This document shows, piece after piece, positions 8,163 to 15,328 of a DNA stretch of 22,509 nt; the stretch's first letter is position 1, and every line of letters starts with the position of its first letter. A program made the position numbers and the translations under genes. Location of the stretch: positions 1-22,509 of the forward strand of contig PEUR01000031.1 of the NCBI GenBank assembly GCA_002780675.1, given 5' to 3'. The notes below the pieces were generated by a model. That model was not told where the DNA came from. It made no database searches and saw only the letters and a list, made by a program, of their open reading frames with translations. Source of the stretch: Gallionellales bacterium CG03_land_8_20_14_0_80_55_15 (GTDB lineage: Bacteria; Pseudomonadota; Gammaproteobacteria; Burkholderiales; Gallionellaceae).

Positions 8163-8957
8163 TCAAATAGTTACAACAAGATTAACCAGGAATATGGAGG
8201 ACACGCCCGCCATGATCAACAACACTTGCTCCAGCGTGTCGCGCAAACGGGTACGTTGATGCAAACCGGGAATCAAATCGGCTACGGCAACATAAATCAT
8301 GCTGGCTGCTGCCAGCGCCAACAGCGTCGGCACGACATGCTGCACGGACTGCAAGGCGAAATACGCCAGCACGCCGCCGATCAGGGTGGACACGCTGGAC
8401 AACAGATTCAGCGTCAAGGCTTGCGCACGGCTGTAGCCGGAATGCAGCAGAATCATAAAGTCGCCAACTTCCTGGGGAATTTCGTGGGCGATGATCGCCA
8501 GCGCGGTGACCATCCCTAACTGAATATCGGTCATAAAAGCGGCGGCGATAATGACCCCATCCACAAAATTATGAAACGTGTCGCCGACCATAATCATGGT
8601 GCCGCTGCGGCCATGTGCGTGGGGTACGGGCGCAGCAACGCTTTCAGGCGGCTCATGTACTTCGCAATGTTCGTGATGACAATGCCGCCACAACAGCAGC
8701 TTTTCGAGGGTAAAAAACAGCAGAATACCCGCCAGCACCGTGCCGCTCAGCACCGCCGGATTGGTCGTCAGCTTGATCGCCTCAGGCAAAATATCCAAAA
8801 ATACCGCGCCCAGCAACGCGCCTATCGCATAGCTCACCAGCGCATTCACCCAATGCGCACGCGCGTTCAGCGCGAACACTGCGGCACACAGCACACTCAG
8901 CGCGCCACCGGCAAAGCTGGCCGCAACAATCCACAGCAATACGGTCATGGGAGCCAT
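8163..8957 (-). CDS. ZIP-family divalent metal transporter
   Basis: Inner-membrane transporter of the ZIP family, expected to import zinc, iron or a similar divalent ion. It has 264 residues with seven or eight hydrophobic segments. The family core is clear: GDTFHNFVDGVIIAAAF (125-141) and HEIPQEVGDFMILL (158-171), which supply the binuclear metal site. A histidine-rich cytoplasmic loop HCHHEHCEVH at 92-101, followed by HAHG, is the usual metal-sensing loop before that site. Sequence alone does not settle which metal is carried. The start is uncertain: the ATG at 8955-8957 or an in-frame ATG three codons later; neither has a good ribosome-binding site, and a TATAAT box sits 20 bases upstream of the first. 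It lies 21 bases before rimO. Confidence 0.92.
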   Translation of the reverse strand: MAPMTVLLWIVAASFAGGALSVLCAAVFALNARAHWVNALVSYAIGALLGAVFLDILPEAIKLTTNPAVLSGTVLAGILLFFTLEKLLLWRHCHHEHCEVHEPPESVAAPVPHAHGRSGTMIMVGDTFHNFVDGVIIAAAFMTDIQLGMVTALAIIAHEIPQEVGDFMILLHSGYSRAQALTLNLLSSVSTLIGGVLAYFALQSVQHVVPTLLALAAASMIYVAVADLIPGLHQRTRLRDTLEQVLLIMAGVSSIFLVNLVVTI

Positions 8958-8977
8958 TCAAATATTCAAGGGCGCGG

Positions 8978-8983
8978 ATTATA
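8978..8983 (-). promoter_or_regulatory. -10 box of the ZIP-rimO transcript
   Basis: A perfect TATAAT on the minus strand followed by CCGCGCCC. Transcription would start about 13 bases before the ZIP ATG. The -35 region is poor, so an activator or another contact may help. Confidence 0.45.
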
Positions 8984-9006
8984 ACGGATTGCACCGAGCT
9001 TCGGAT

Positions 9007-9026
9007 TGCGTTGGCATGCGTTGGCA
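9007..9026. repeat. Tandem 10-bp duplication TGCGTTGGCA x2
   Basis: Two adjacent exact copies in the 135-bp gap between the divergent ZIP and yceH genes. Probably a replication-slippage duplication; a regulatory role is only possible. Confidence 0.5.
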
Positions 9027-9092
9027 TAAAACCCGCATGGTCTCGCCTGCATGTTAGCACTCACGCCTGTTTTTCTTGTATTGTCTATGCTC

Positions 9093-9746
9093 ATGACCAC
9101 ACTATTGCAATTCACCCCCCTCGAAGCCCGTGTGCTGGGCGTACTCATCGAAAAAGAAAAAACCGTCCCCGACAGCTACCCGCTATCGGCCAACGCCCTG
9201 ACGCTGGGATGCAACCAGAAAACCGCCCGCGATCCCGTCATGTCAGCCAGAGATGCCGAGGTAATCAGCGCCATTGAAGGGCTGAAAGCACACTCGCTGA
9301 TCGTCGAATCCAGCGGCGGGCGCGTGATGCGCTATGCCCACAATGCGCGACGCGCATTGAAATTGCCGGAACAATCGGTCGCCCTGCTGGCGATGCTGAT
9401 GCTGCGCGGCGCGCAGACGGCGGGAGAATTACGCCTCAACTGCGACCGCCTGCACCCCTTCGGCGACATTTCCTCGGTGGACGCATTCCTCGAAGAGCTT
9501 GCCGCAGCCGAAACACCCTGGGTCGTCAAACTCGCTAAAGCCCCCGGCTCGCGCGAACACCGCTGGGCACACCTGCTGTGCGGGGCGGTAGATAGTGAAA
9601 CACTGAATATCGCCTCAAACGCCAGCCCCCCGCATAGCCAATCCGATGAAGTCGCCAGCTTGAAAGCCGAGGTGGCGACACTGAATAAAGAAGTAGCGAG
9701 CCTGCGTGCGATTATGGAAAAAATACAGGCACAATTGGGGAGCTAA
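9093..9746 (+). CDS. yceH: YceH family protein (UPF0502/DUF480)
   Basis: A 217-residue cytosolic protein of the UPF0502 family, built of two winged-helix domains; molecular role unknown. Recognisable segments are TPLEARVLGVLIEKEKTVPDSYPLS near the N-terminus, CNQKTARDPVMS, MLRGAQTAGELRLNCDRLHPF in the middle, and VVKLAKAPGSREHRWAHLL. The last 35 residues form a heptad coiled coil (VASLKAEVATLNKEVASLRA), as in the E. coli protein. I start it at the ATG at 9093 (MTTLLQFTPLEARV), which matches the family N-terminus. Upstream in-frame ATGs at 9051 and 9087 would add a hydrophobic run that the family lacks, and none of the three has a clear ribosome-binding site. Confidence 0.93.
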   Translation: MTTLLQFTPLEARVLGVLIEKEKTVPDSYPLSANALTLGCNQKTARDPVMSARDAEVISAIEGLKAHSLIVESSGGRVMRYAHNARRALKLPEQSVALLAMLMLRGAQTAGELRLNCDRLHPFGDISSVDAFLEELAAAETPWVVKLAKAPGSREHRWAHLLCGAVDSETLNIASNASPPHSQSDEVASLKAEVATLNKEVASLRAIMEKIQAQLGS

Positions 9747-9750
9747 TGCA

Positions 9751-9780
9751 TTGAAATTAACTTAATAAATTCAATATGTT
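9751..9780 (+). promoter_or_regulatory. Possible promoter of the AI-2E family permease gene
   Basis: TTGAAA (9751-9756) is followed 18 bases later by TATGTT (9775-9780) in an unusually AT-rich patch between yceH and the permease gene. TTGAA and TTCAA also form an imperfect inverted repeat across it. Confidence 0.35.
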
Positions 9781-9872
9781 ACATAACCAAACAGCAACAC
9801 GACCGCTTGTTTATTGGCTCGCAAAAACACCTGACTGCGCAGTTGGTTCCCCGCATTGGAAAAAGACACCCC

Positions 9873-10916
9873 ATGGAAAAACGCTTCGAATACTTCGCTC
9901 ATCTTGCCGTCATGTTTATTCTGGTGGCGGGCTGCTTTCTGGTGCTACGGCCATTCCTCGCGGCGATCATGTTAGCCACCGTGGTGTGCGTCTCGACCTG
10001 GCCTGTTTATCGCTGGTTAGTGCGCAAAATGCGGGGCAGTCTAACCTTCGCCGCGCTGACCATGACGCTCTCACTGGCACTGCTGCTTATCTTGCCGCTG
10101 GCACTGACCGCATACAGCCTGGCCGACAACATTACCGCGCTATATGACGGGATCAAACAGGCCATTGATGCCGGATACATAGAACCCCCTGGCTGGCTGG
10201 GCAAGATACCGATAATCGGCGAATCACTCGATAACTATTGGCAGTTGCTTGCCTCCAGCCGGGCAGAAATGCGGGCTCTGGCAGAACGCTTGCTGGCACC
10301 CAGCAAAGATTTTCTGCTGGCGGGTGGCATCCTGCTGGGGCAAGGCGTATTGCAAATGAGTCTGGCCGCTTTCGTCTGCTTTTTCTTCTATCGTGATGGT
10401 GAAGCACTGATACGTTTTATCAACGTAGCAATGGATCGAATAGTCGGCACTTCCGCCGCGAAGGTGCTAGACACCATCAGCAATACCGTGCAGGGAGTCA
10501 TGTACGGGCTACTGGGTACCGGTCTGGCGCAGGGTTTAGTGGCAACCATCGGTTTCGCCATTGCCGGCGTGCCAGCCGCACTGCTGCTAGGATTCACCAC
10601 TTTTCTGTTTTCCCTGATCCCCATCGGACCGCCTTTAATTTGGGGGAGTGCTGCCCTCTGGCTGTTCTATACCAGTAGCACGGGATGGAGGATATTCATG
10701 CTGCTGTGGGGATTTTTCCTGATCAGCGGCGTAGACAACGTGGTCAAACCCCTGCTGATCAGCCGCAGCAGCAACCTGCCCTTTATGCTGATTTTGTTCG
10801 GTGTAACAGGAGGGGTAATCGCCTTTGGCTTCGTCGGCGTTTTCATCGGTCCCACCCTGCTGGCCGTCGGATTCAGCCTGATTCAGGAGTGGCAGACCCG
10901 CGCCAGCAAGGCTTGA
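9873..10916 (+). CDS. AI-2E family transporter (YdiK type)
   Basis: Inner-membrane permease of the AI-2E exporter/PerM superfamily, 347 residues, about eight membrane segments. An N-terminal pair (LAVMFILVAGCFLVLRPF and AAIMLATVVCVSTWPVY) and a third segment (LSLALLLILPLALTAY) are followed by a soluble helical stretch (about 90-150) and then the C-terminal bundle. The end carries the family signature VDNVVKPLLIS and LPFMLILFGVTGGVIAFG, then FVGVFIGPTLLA. It resembles E. coli YdiK more than TqsA or PerM. The substrate is unknown; the family name does not prove AI-2 export. I use the ATG at 9873, with GGAAAAAG upstream; a TTG 22 codons earlier would add a polar extension without support. It converges with pgeF. 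Confidence 0.92.
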   Translation: MEKRFEYFAHLAVMFILVAGCFLVLRPFLAAIMLATVVCVSTWPVYRWLVRKMRGSLTFAALTMTLSLALLLILPLALTAYSLADNITALYDGIKQAIDAGYIEPPGWLGKIPIIGESLDNYWQLLASSRAEMRALAERLLAPSKDFLLAGGILLGQGVLQMSLAAFVCFFFYRDGEALIRFINVAMDRIVGTSAAKVLDTISNTVQGVMYGLLGTGLAQGLVATIGFAIAGVPAALLLGFTTFLFSLIPIGPPLIWGSAALWLFYTSSTGWRIFMLLWGFFLISGVDNVVKPLLISRSSNLPFMLILFGVTGGVIAFGFVGVFIGPTLLAVGFSLIQEWQTRASKA

Positions 10917-10953
10917 AAAAAACCGGCATCATTTCAGGCTTGGGATAATCGCG

Positions 10954-10977
10954 AGCGGCTTAAACCCATTAACCGCT
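10954..10977. terminator. Hairpin between the convergent permease and pgeF genes
   Basis: AGCGG-TTAA pairs with TTAACCGCT around a five-base loop with one bulged C. It sits where both converging transcripts should end and touches the pgeF stop codon. No T run follows on either strand, so strength is doubtful. Confidence 0.4.
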
Positions 10978-11723
10978 TATTCCAGCCAGATAAACGTGCC
11001 TTGTCGTCCGGTGATACCGTCGCGGCGGTAGGAGAAGAACTGTTCGGGTTCGCTGTAGGTGCAGCGATCTCCGCCATAAATTTCGGTGATACCCAGCGCG
11101 CGCAGTCGTAACCTCGCCAGCGCGTAGAGGTCGGCCAGATATTTGCTACCCTCTCCTGATCCCTGCGCGGGTACAGGCGTAAAGGCGGCAGTGGCTTCCG
11201 GGTCGGCGGCGACGAATTCCGCACGGACTTCTGCGCCGACTTCAAAGGCGGCCTGACTAATCGCGGGTCCTAGCCAGGCCAGCATCGTTGACGGAGGTAC
11301 GCCCATGGCGCTGACCGCAGCCTCGATGACACCTGCCGCCAACCCCTTCCATCCGGCATGTACCGCGCCGACCACGCTGCCCGCTTTGTCGCACAACAAC
11401 ACGGGCAGGCAATCCGCCGTCATCACCACGCAAACCGAACTGCCGCGCCGCGCGATGCAGGCATCGGCCACCGTGCGACAGCTTGCCCAATCGGCATCCG
11501 CCACCGCTGTGCCATGCACCTGTTCCAGCCACACCGGCTCACTGGGCAACAAGGTGTTGAGCGAGTGGCGGTTGCGCGCCACCGCCAGCGGCGCATCACC
11601 GACATGCTGGCCCAGGTTTAGGCTGCTATATGGGGCAAGACTGACTCCGCCCCGCCGCGTAGTCTGCAACGCCCTGACATGCGCGGGTGCTGGCCAGTCG
11701 GGAATAAAACAGTCATTGCGCAT
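10977..11723 (-). CDS. pgeF: PgeF/YfiH family protein (laccase-like domain, purine nucleoside phosphorylase activity)
   Basis: A 248-residue member of the multicopper-oxidase-like Cu-oxidase_4 family. Family members have purine nucleoside phosphorylase/adenosine deaminase activity, and E. coli YfiH has been linked to peptidoglycan precursor fidelity. The metal-site segments are all present: LEQVHGTAV, MTADCLPVLLCD and GAVHAGWKGLAAGV, with their His, Cys and His ligands. Later come WLGPAISQAAFEVG and the C-terminal FFSYRRDGITGRQ. The ATG at 11721-11723 is chosen because GGCGGTGA, one mismatch from the consensus, lies two bases upstream and the conserved fold starts right after; an open frame continues upstream into rluD but is out of frame with it. 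The rluD stop is 20 bases upstream, with a palindromic repeat between, and the two genes are a common betaproteobacterial pair. Confidence 0.94.
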   Translation of the reverse strand: MRNDCFIPDWPAPAHVRALQTTRRGGVSLAPYSSLNLGQHVGDAPLAVARNRHSLNTLLPSEPVWLEQVHGTAVADADWASCRTVADACIARRGSSVCVVMTADCLPVLLCDKAGSVVGAVHAGWKGLAAGVIEAAVSAMGVPPSTMLAWLGPAISQAAFEVGAEVRAEFVAADPEATAAFTPVPAQGSGEGSKYLADLYALARLRLRALGITEIYGGDRCTYSEPEQFFSYRRDGITGRQGTFIWLE

Positions 11724-11731
11724 ATTCACCG

Positions 11732-11763
11732 CCCTCTCCCCTCTTACGCCTGCGAGAGGGGGG
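11732..11763. repeat. Palindromic repeat over the rluD stop and pgeF ribosome-binding site
   Basis: CCCCTCT (11738-11744) pairs with AGAGGGG (11755-11761) around a ten-base loop, and a further CCCTCTC lies beside it. The rluD stop codon and its last codons (PLSQA) lie inside. On the minus strand the GAGAGGG arm runs into the pgeF ribosome-binding region. A related CCTC.../...GAGG palindrome occurs at 14109-14147. Such CCCTCTCCC-type palindromes are common between proteobacterial genes. Confidence 0.6.
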
Positions 11764-12745
11764 TAATGGCCGCTCGGATTTGTTGCAGCAACCGCCGCAT
11801 ATCCTCGGGCATCGCTACCTGCCATTCCATCCGCTCGCCGCTGACCGGATGATCCAGCGCAAGCTGGGTGGCGTGCAATGCCTGACGCGGGAATTGGGTC
11901 AGCAGGTCGCGCAACTCCATCACGCATTTCTGCGCACCGCTGCGGTACACGCTGTCGCCGACCAGCGGATGCTTGAGGTAAGTCAAATGCACGCGTATCT
12001 GGTGGGTACGCCCGGTCTCCAGGCTGCAACGCAGCAGCGTACAACTGGGAAAGGCAGCTTCAATTTTGTAATGCGTCAGCGCAGGTTTACCGGTTTCAAT
12101 CACTGCCATTTTGACGCGTTGCGAAGGATGGCGGCCTATCGGTTCATCCACATAGCCGCCGTGCCGCAACTCGCCATGCACCAAGGCGATGTATTCGCGT
12201 TTGACACTGCGCGCTTGCAACTGGCGCACCAGATGGGTTTGTGCGACCAGCGTCTTGGCCACCACCAGCAAACCGCTGGTATCTTTGTCAAGGCGATGCA
12301 CAATGCCGGCGCGCGGCACTTCTGCCAGTTGCGGCGCATGGTGCAGCAGCGCGTTCAACAGCGTGCCTTGCCAGTTGCCACTGCCGGGGTGTACCACCAG
12401 TCCCACCGGTTTGTTGATGACCAATAAGGTGTCGTCTTCGTAAACAATGTCGAGCGGAATATCTTCTGCCAGATAGGGCTGCTCGGCAGGATGCATCTGC
12501 GGCAACACTTCCAGCTTTTCGCCGCCCCATACTTTGGCTTTGGAAAGGGCGGGCGCTCCCTCCAGCAAAACTTGCTGTTGGGCGACCCATTCCTGGAGGC
12601 GGCTGCGCGAATATTCGGGCAACAATTTGGCCAACGCCTGATCGAGGCGCAGACCGGCACAATCGGATGGCACAACAAAATGGATTACATCGTCGGCGGG
12701 CGTGTTTGCGTTATAATCGCGCAAATTTTTTTCGGGTTCTGTCAT
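11744..12745 (-). CDS. rluD: 23S rRNA pseudouridine synthase RluD
   Basis: Converts U1911, U1915 and U1917 in helix 69 of 23S rRNA to pseudouridine. It has 333 residues from the ATG at 12743-12745. An S4 RNA-binding domain at about 25-85 (GLRLDQALAKLLPEYSRSRL) precedes the RluA-type catalytic domain: DDTLLVINKPVGLVVHPG, then HRLDKDTSGLLVVAK with the catalytic Asp near residue 153, and ETGRTHQIRVHL. GRTHQIRVHL and the D69-type motif are intact. The usual E. coli protein begins close to the S4 domain, so this version has some ten to fifteen extra residues (MTEPEKNLRDYNANTPADDV). If real, its start codon overlaps that of the divergent bamD; a TTG seven codons later is an alternative that would avoid this. 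The pgeF gene follows. Confidence 0.95.
   Translation of the reverse strand: MTEPEKNLRDYNANTPADDVIHFVVPSDCAGLRLDQALAKLLPEYSRSRLQEWVAQQQVLLEGAPALSKAKVWGGEKLEVLPQMHPAEQPYLAEDIPLDIVYEDDTLLVINKPVGLVVHPGSGNWQGTLLNALLHHAPQLAEVPRAGIVHRLDKDTSGLLVVAKTLVAQTHLVRQLQARSVKREYIALVHGELRHGGYVDEPIGRHPSQRVKMAVIETGKPALTHYKIEAAFPSCTLLRCSLETGRTHQIRVHLTYLKHPLVGDSVYRSGAQKCVMELRDLLTQFPRQALHATQLALDHPVSGERMEWQVAMPEDMRRLLQQIRAAITPLSQA
12712..12717 (+). promoter_or_regulatory. -10 box of bamD
   Basis: A perfect TATAAT followed by CGCGCAAA, giving a leader of about 20 bases before the bamD ATG at 12744. No good -35 is visible at 16-18 bases; TTACAT lies too far away. The box is inside the rluD coding region on the other strand. 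Confidence 0.5.
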
Positions 12746-13538
12746 GCGCCACATTTTAGCCGTATTTCTGCTGCTTACGTTAACTGCTTGTAGCTTGTTT
12801 ACCCCCTTACCGGACGGTACGGAGCAAACGGTACAACTCCCAGCCGCCGAACTCTACCGTCAGGCCAAGGCTGAATTGGACGATGGCAACTACAGCAGCG
12901 CAATTAAACTTTACGAAACGCTCCAGTCGCGCTACCCATACGGACGCTACGCGCAACAGTCCATGCTGGAAATGGCCTATGCCTATTACCGCACGGATGA
13001 ACCTGATCCGGCGATTGCCACAGCGAACCGTTTTATCAAGCAATTTCCGAACAACCCGCATGTTGACTACGCCTACTATGTCAAGGGTCTGGCTAATTTC
13101 AAGGGTGAAATGAGCGTGCTGGCCACGATTGGCGGACAAGACCCAACCGAACGTGACCCGCAGGGGCCAAAAGATGCTTTCAACGCTTTCAATGAGCTGG
13201 TAACCCGCTTCCCTGGTAGCAAATACACGCCCGACACCAGGATTCGCATGCGCTATCTGGTCAACACCCTCGCTAAACATGAACTGCATATTGCCCGATA
13301 CTATCTGCGCCGTGGCGCACACATCGCCGCAGTAAACCGTGCGCAAGGCATCCTCTCACAGTACCCGAACAGTTCTTCAACCCACGAGGCACTGGCAGTC
13401 ATGGTGCAAGGTTACGATGCGATGGGGATGACCGAACTGCGCGACGATGCACGACGTGTTCTGGCGAACAATTCCGCAGCTGCTGTGTCGAGCGACTCCG
13501 ATTTGAGCAAACCCTCCTGGTGGCAATTCTGGAAATGA
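12744..13538 (+). CDS. bamD: Outer membrane assembly lipoprotein BamD
   Basis: Essential lipoprotein of the BAM complex, which folds beta-barrel proteins into the outer membrane; BamD bridges BamA and the other lipoproteins. It has 264 residues. The N-terminus MRHILAVFLLLTLTAC is a short lipoprotein signal peptide with lipobox LTAC, so the mature protein starts at C16. TPR helices follow: AAELYRQAKAELDDGNYSSAIKLYETLQSRYP is cleanly TPR-like, then YAQQSMLEMAYAYYR and HIAAVNRAQGILSQYPNSS, as in BamD/ComL. The C-terminus is Trp-rich (PSWWQFWK). The start is firm because of the signal peptide. The ATG shares bases with the divergent rluD ATG, and the stop TGA overlaps the ATG of the Nudix gene. 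Confidence 0.96.
   Translation: MRHILAVFLLLTLTACSLFTPLPDGTEQTVQLPAAELYRQAKAELDDGNYSSAIKLYETLQSRYPYGRYAQQSMLEMAYAYYRTDEPDPAIATANRFIKQFPNNPHVDYAYYVKGLANFKGEMSVLATIGGQDPTERDPQGPKDAFNAFNELVTRFPGSKYTPDTRIRMRYLVNTLAKHELHIARYYLRRGAHIAAVNRAQGILSQYPNSSSTHEALAVMVQGYDAMGMTELRDDARRVLANNSAAAVSSDSDLSKPSWWQFWK
12753..12758 (-). promoter_or_regulatory. Possible -10 box of rluD inside bamD
   Basis: TAAAAT on the minus strand, then GTGGCGC, then the rluD ATG. The -35 region is weak. Use of it would give a leaderless rluD transcript. Confidence 0.3.
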
Positions 13539-14080
13539 AATTCTGTTCCGCATGTGGGGCCGCCGTAGCGCTGCGCATCCCTGATGACGACAGTCGCCCC
13601 CGGCACGTCTGCACCGCCTGCGGCACGATCCATTACCAGAACCCCAACATGGTGATAGGTTCTCTCCCCGAATGGAAAGACAAAATACTGCTGTGCCGCC
13701 GCGCTATCGAGCCTCGCCTCGGCCTGTGGACCTTGCCCGGCGGCTTTATGGAGAATGGCGAAAGCACGACACAAGCGGCGATTCGCGAGACACTCGAAGA
13801 AGCCAACGCGCGCATCGAAATCGGCGAGCTGTATTCGATGTATAGCCTGCCCTATATCAATCAGGTACACCTGCTGTTCCGCGCCCGGCTGCTCGACCTC
13901 GATTTCAGTCCCGGCATCGAAAGCCTGGAAGTCAGGCTCTTTGGCGAAGCCGAAATCCCCTGGGATGAAATCGCCTTCCGCCCGATACGTTTCAGCCTGG
14001 AACATTTCTTTGCCGAACGTAAACAAGGCCAATTTAACCTGCATGTAGGCGAACTGCCTCCCACCGCATATCCCATTTAA
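13535..14080 (+). CDS. Nudix hydrolase with N-terminal zinc ribbon
   Basis: A 181-residue cytosolic pyrophosphohydrolase, predicted to act on a nucleoside-diphosphate-linked compound; substrate not deducible. Residues 1-38 form a zinc ribbon (CSAC near the start, CTAC at about 30-33, then GTIHYQNPNMV), an arrangement seen in NADH-pyrophosphatase-like Nudix enzymes. The Nudix box GGFMENGESTTQAAIRETLEEA is at about 68-89; the glutamates that bind magnesium are present, although the box's last Gly is Asn. The start is the ATG at 13535, which overlaps the bamD stop as ATGA, so translation is probably coupled to bamD. It is a short, tidy two-gene unit; the coupling is conserved-looking, but I see no functional link to outer-membrane assembly. 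Confidence 0.93.
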   Translation: MKFCSACGAAVALRIPDDDSRPRHVCTACGTIHYQNPNMVIGSLPEWKDKILLCRRAIEPRLGLWTLPGGFMENGESTTQAAIRETLEEANARIEIGELYSMYSLPYINQVHLLFRARLLDLDFSPGIESLEVRLFGEAEIPWDEIAFRPIRFSLEHFFAERKQGQFNLHVGELPPTAYPI

Positions 14081-14108
14081 CGTAAAACTCGCGCAGCGAT
14101 TCGTTTGC

Positions 14109-14147
14109 CTCCTCGCCCGCTTGCGGGAGAGGATTGAGGAGAGGGGA
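14109..14147. repeat. Second CCTC/GAGG palindromic repeat
   Basis: CTC-g-CCCGC-tt-GCGGG-a-GAG (14112-14131) forms a stem, followed by ATTGAGGAGAGGGG. It is of the same dispersed type as 11732-11763 and lies 30 bases after the Nudix gene, where it could also serve as a transcript end. Confidence 0.5.
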
Positions 14148-14206
14148 ACGGGCATGAAGAGTTTCATCATCAGGGGTGGTGACTTTTCCATGTCCGTTAG
14201 AGAGCT

Positions 14207-14236
14207 TTGCCGAAACAGCCGCAAACCCTATATAAT
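14207..14236 (+). promoter_or_regulatory. Predicted promoter of mlaA
   Basis: A perfect TATAAT at 14231-14236 with TTGCCG 18 bases upstream (14207-14212). CCCGCAC follows the -10. Transcription would begin about 24 bases before the mlaA ATG. Confidence 0.55.
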
Positions 14237-14266
14237 CCCGCACAACTTACTGCGTCGAGACACAAC

Positions 14267-15193
14267 ATGAACCCCATCCGCACCCTCCTGATAGTCGCAG
14301 CCATTTCACTGACGGGCTGCGCCGCAACGCATACGAATAACCCCGCCGATCCATTCGAGTCATTCAACCGTGGCGTGTATCAGTTCAATGACAGCGTGGA
14401 TAAAGTCGTTACCAAACCGCTGGCAAAAGGCTACAACGCCGTGGTACCCGCATTTGGCAAACAGTTGGTAAGCAATTTTTTCTCCAATCTTGACGATGTG
14501 ATCGTTACCGCCAATGACTTGCTGCAATTCAAATTTGCCCAGGCGGTATCGGACGGTTCGCGCTTCTTGATTAACTCGACCTTCGGCGTGGTCGGCCTGC
14601 TGGATATCGCGTCCAGACTGGAAAAACACAACGAAGATTTTGGTCAAACCATGGGATATTGGGGCGTGCAGAGCGGACCCTACCTGATGCTGCCGATACT
14701 GGGACCCAGTTCAGTCCGCGATGGGGTTGGCAGTCTCGGTGACGGGCAAGTCAGCCTGATCAGCAATACCTCACATGTCCGCACGCGCAACCAGATGTAC
14801 CTGACCAAAGGCATCAATCGCCGCGCTCATCTGTTGACTGAAGAAACCGTGCTGGACGGTGCCATGATAGACCGCTACTCCTTCATCCGTGACGCTTACC
14901 TGCAACGGCGTCAGAGTTTGGTGTACGACGGCAACCCACCACAGCAAAGCGATGACGACGAAGACACGAATTTTGAATATCAACCTGAGACACCCGCACC
15001 CGCCGCGCCTGCGCCGGAGCCCGCCCCAGCAAAACCCACGAGTGAAAATACCGGCGATACTAACGTTGCGCCCGTTACCGCATCGCAGCCCGCCCCCGGA
15101 TTGGCAGTACCTGTGGCAATCAACACCAGCCAGAATATACAATCGAATGTTTACGAGGCTGGGGTTTACAAGATTTGGCTGGCGCAACACTGA
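14267..15193 (+). CDS. mlaA: Outer membrane phospholipid-trafficking lipoprotein MlaA (VacJ)
   Basis: MlaA is a ring-shaped outer-membrane lipoprotein that removes mislocalised phospholipid from the outer leaflet and passes it towards an inner-membrane MCE transporter. It has 308 residues, against about 250 in E. coli. The start MNPIRTLLIVAAISLTGC gives a lipobox with C18. The core DPFESFNRGVYQFND, then VSNFFSNLDDVIVTANDLLQ, RFLINSTFGVVGLLDIAS, DFGQTMGYWGV, GPYLMLPILGPSSVRD and YSFIRDAYLQRR is fully conserved. From about residue 235 an acidic patch (SDDDEDTNFEYQ) and a Pro/Ala-rich tail extend the protein by some 65 residues. The ATG at 14267 is set by the signal peptide. The gene is followed by a hairpin island and then an MCE transporter operon that lacks mlaC. 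Confidence 0.95.
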   Translation: MNPIRTLLIVAAISLTGCAATHTNNPADPFESFNRGVYQFNDSVDKVVTKPLAKGYNAVVPAFGKQLVSNFFSNLDDVIVTANDLLQFKFAQAVSDGSRFLINSTFGVVGLLDIASRLEKHNEDFGQTMGYWGVQSGPYLMLPILGPSSVRDGVGSLGDGQVSLISNTSHVRTRNQMYLTKGINRRAHLLTEETVLDGAMIDRYSFIRDAYLQRRQSLVYDGNPPQQSDDDEDTNFEYQPETPAPAAPAPEPAPAKPTSENTGDTNVAPVTASQPAPGLAVPVAINTSQNIQSNVYEAGVYKIWLAQH

Positions 15194-15208
15194 CTACCCG
15201 CAATTTGT

Positions 15209-15328
15209 CACCGGCCTTCAGGCCGGTGGCTTTAAGCGGGGAGGGGTTTGCATTCCCTCCCCCTACGCACCCTTAAACCCCGCACTAAAGGGCGGGGGGC
15301 TTGTTCCGGCCTGAGCCCGCTAGGGGCT
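15209..15328. mobile_element. Cluster of four hairpins, possible IS200/IS605-type end remnant
   Basis: CACCGGCC-TTCA-GGCCGGTG (15209-15228), GGGGAGGG/CCCTCCCC (15238-15262), CCCCGC/GCGGGG with loop ACTAAAGG (15278-15297) and AGCCC/GGGCT (15314-15328) follow one another. The GC stems with TTTAG- or TTCA-type loops resemble the subterminal hairpins of IS200/IS605 elements. On the minus strand a short open tail (KPLPCIQQHEPSG onward) ends inside the third hairpin, as a tnpB 3' end might. No transposase motif is present, so this is at best a relic. A REP-type repeat cluster is the alternative. Confidence 0.35.

Noticed and set aside
10977..12044. pgeF frame extended upstream to 12044
   Set aside because: The extra 107 codons overlap rluD in another frame and have no conserved sequence; the ATG at 11721-11723 has a near-perfect ribosome-binding site.
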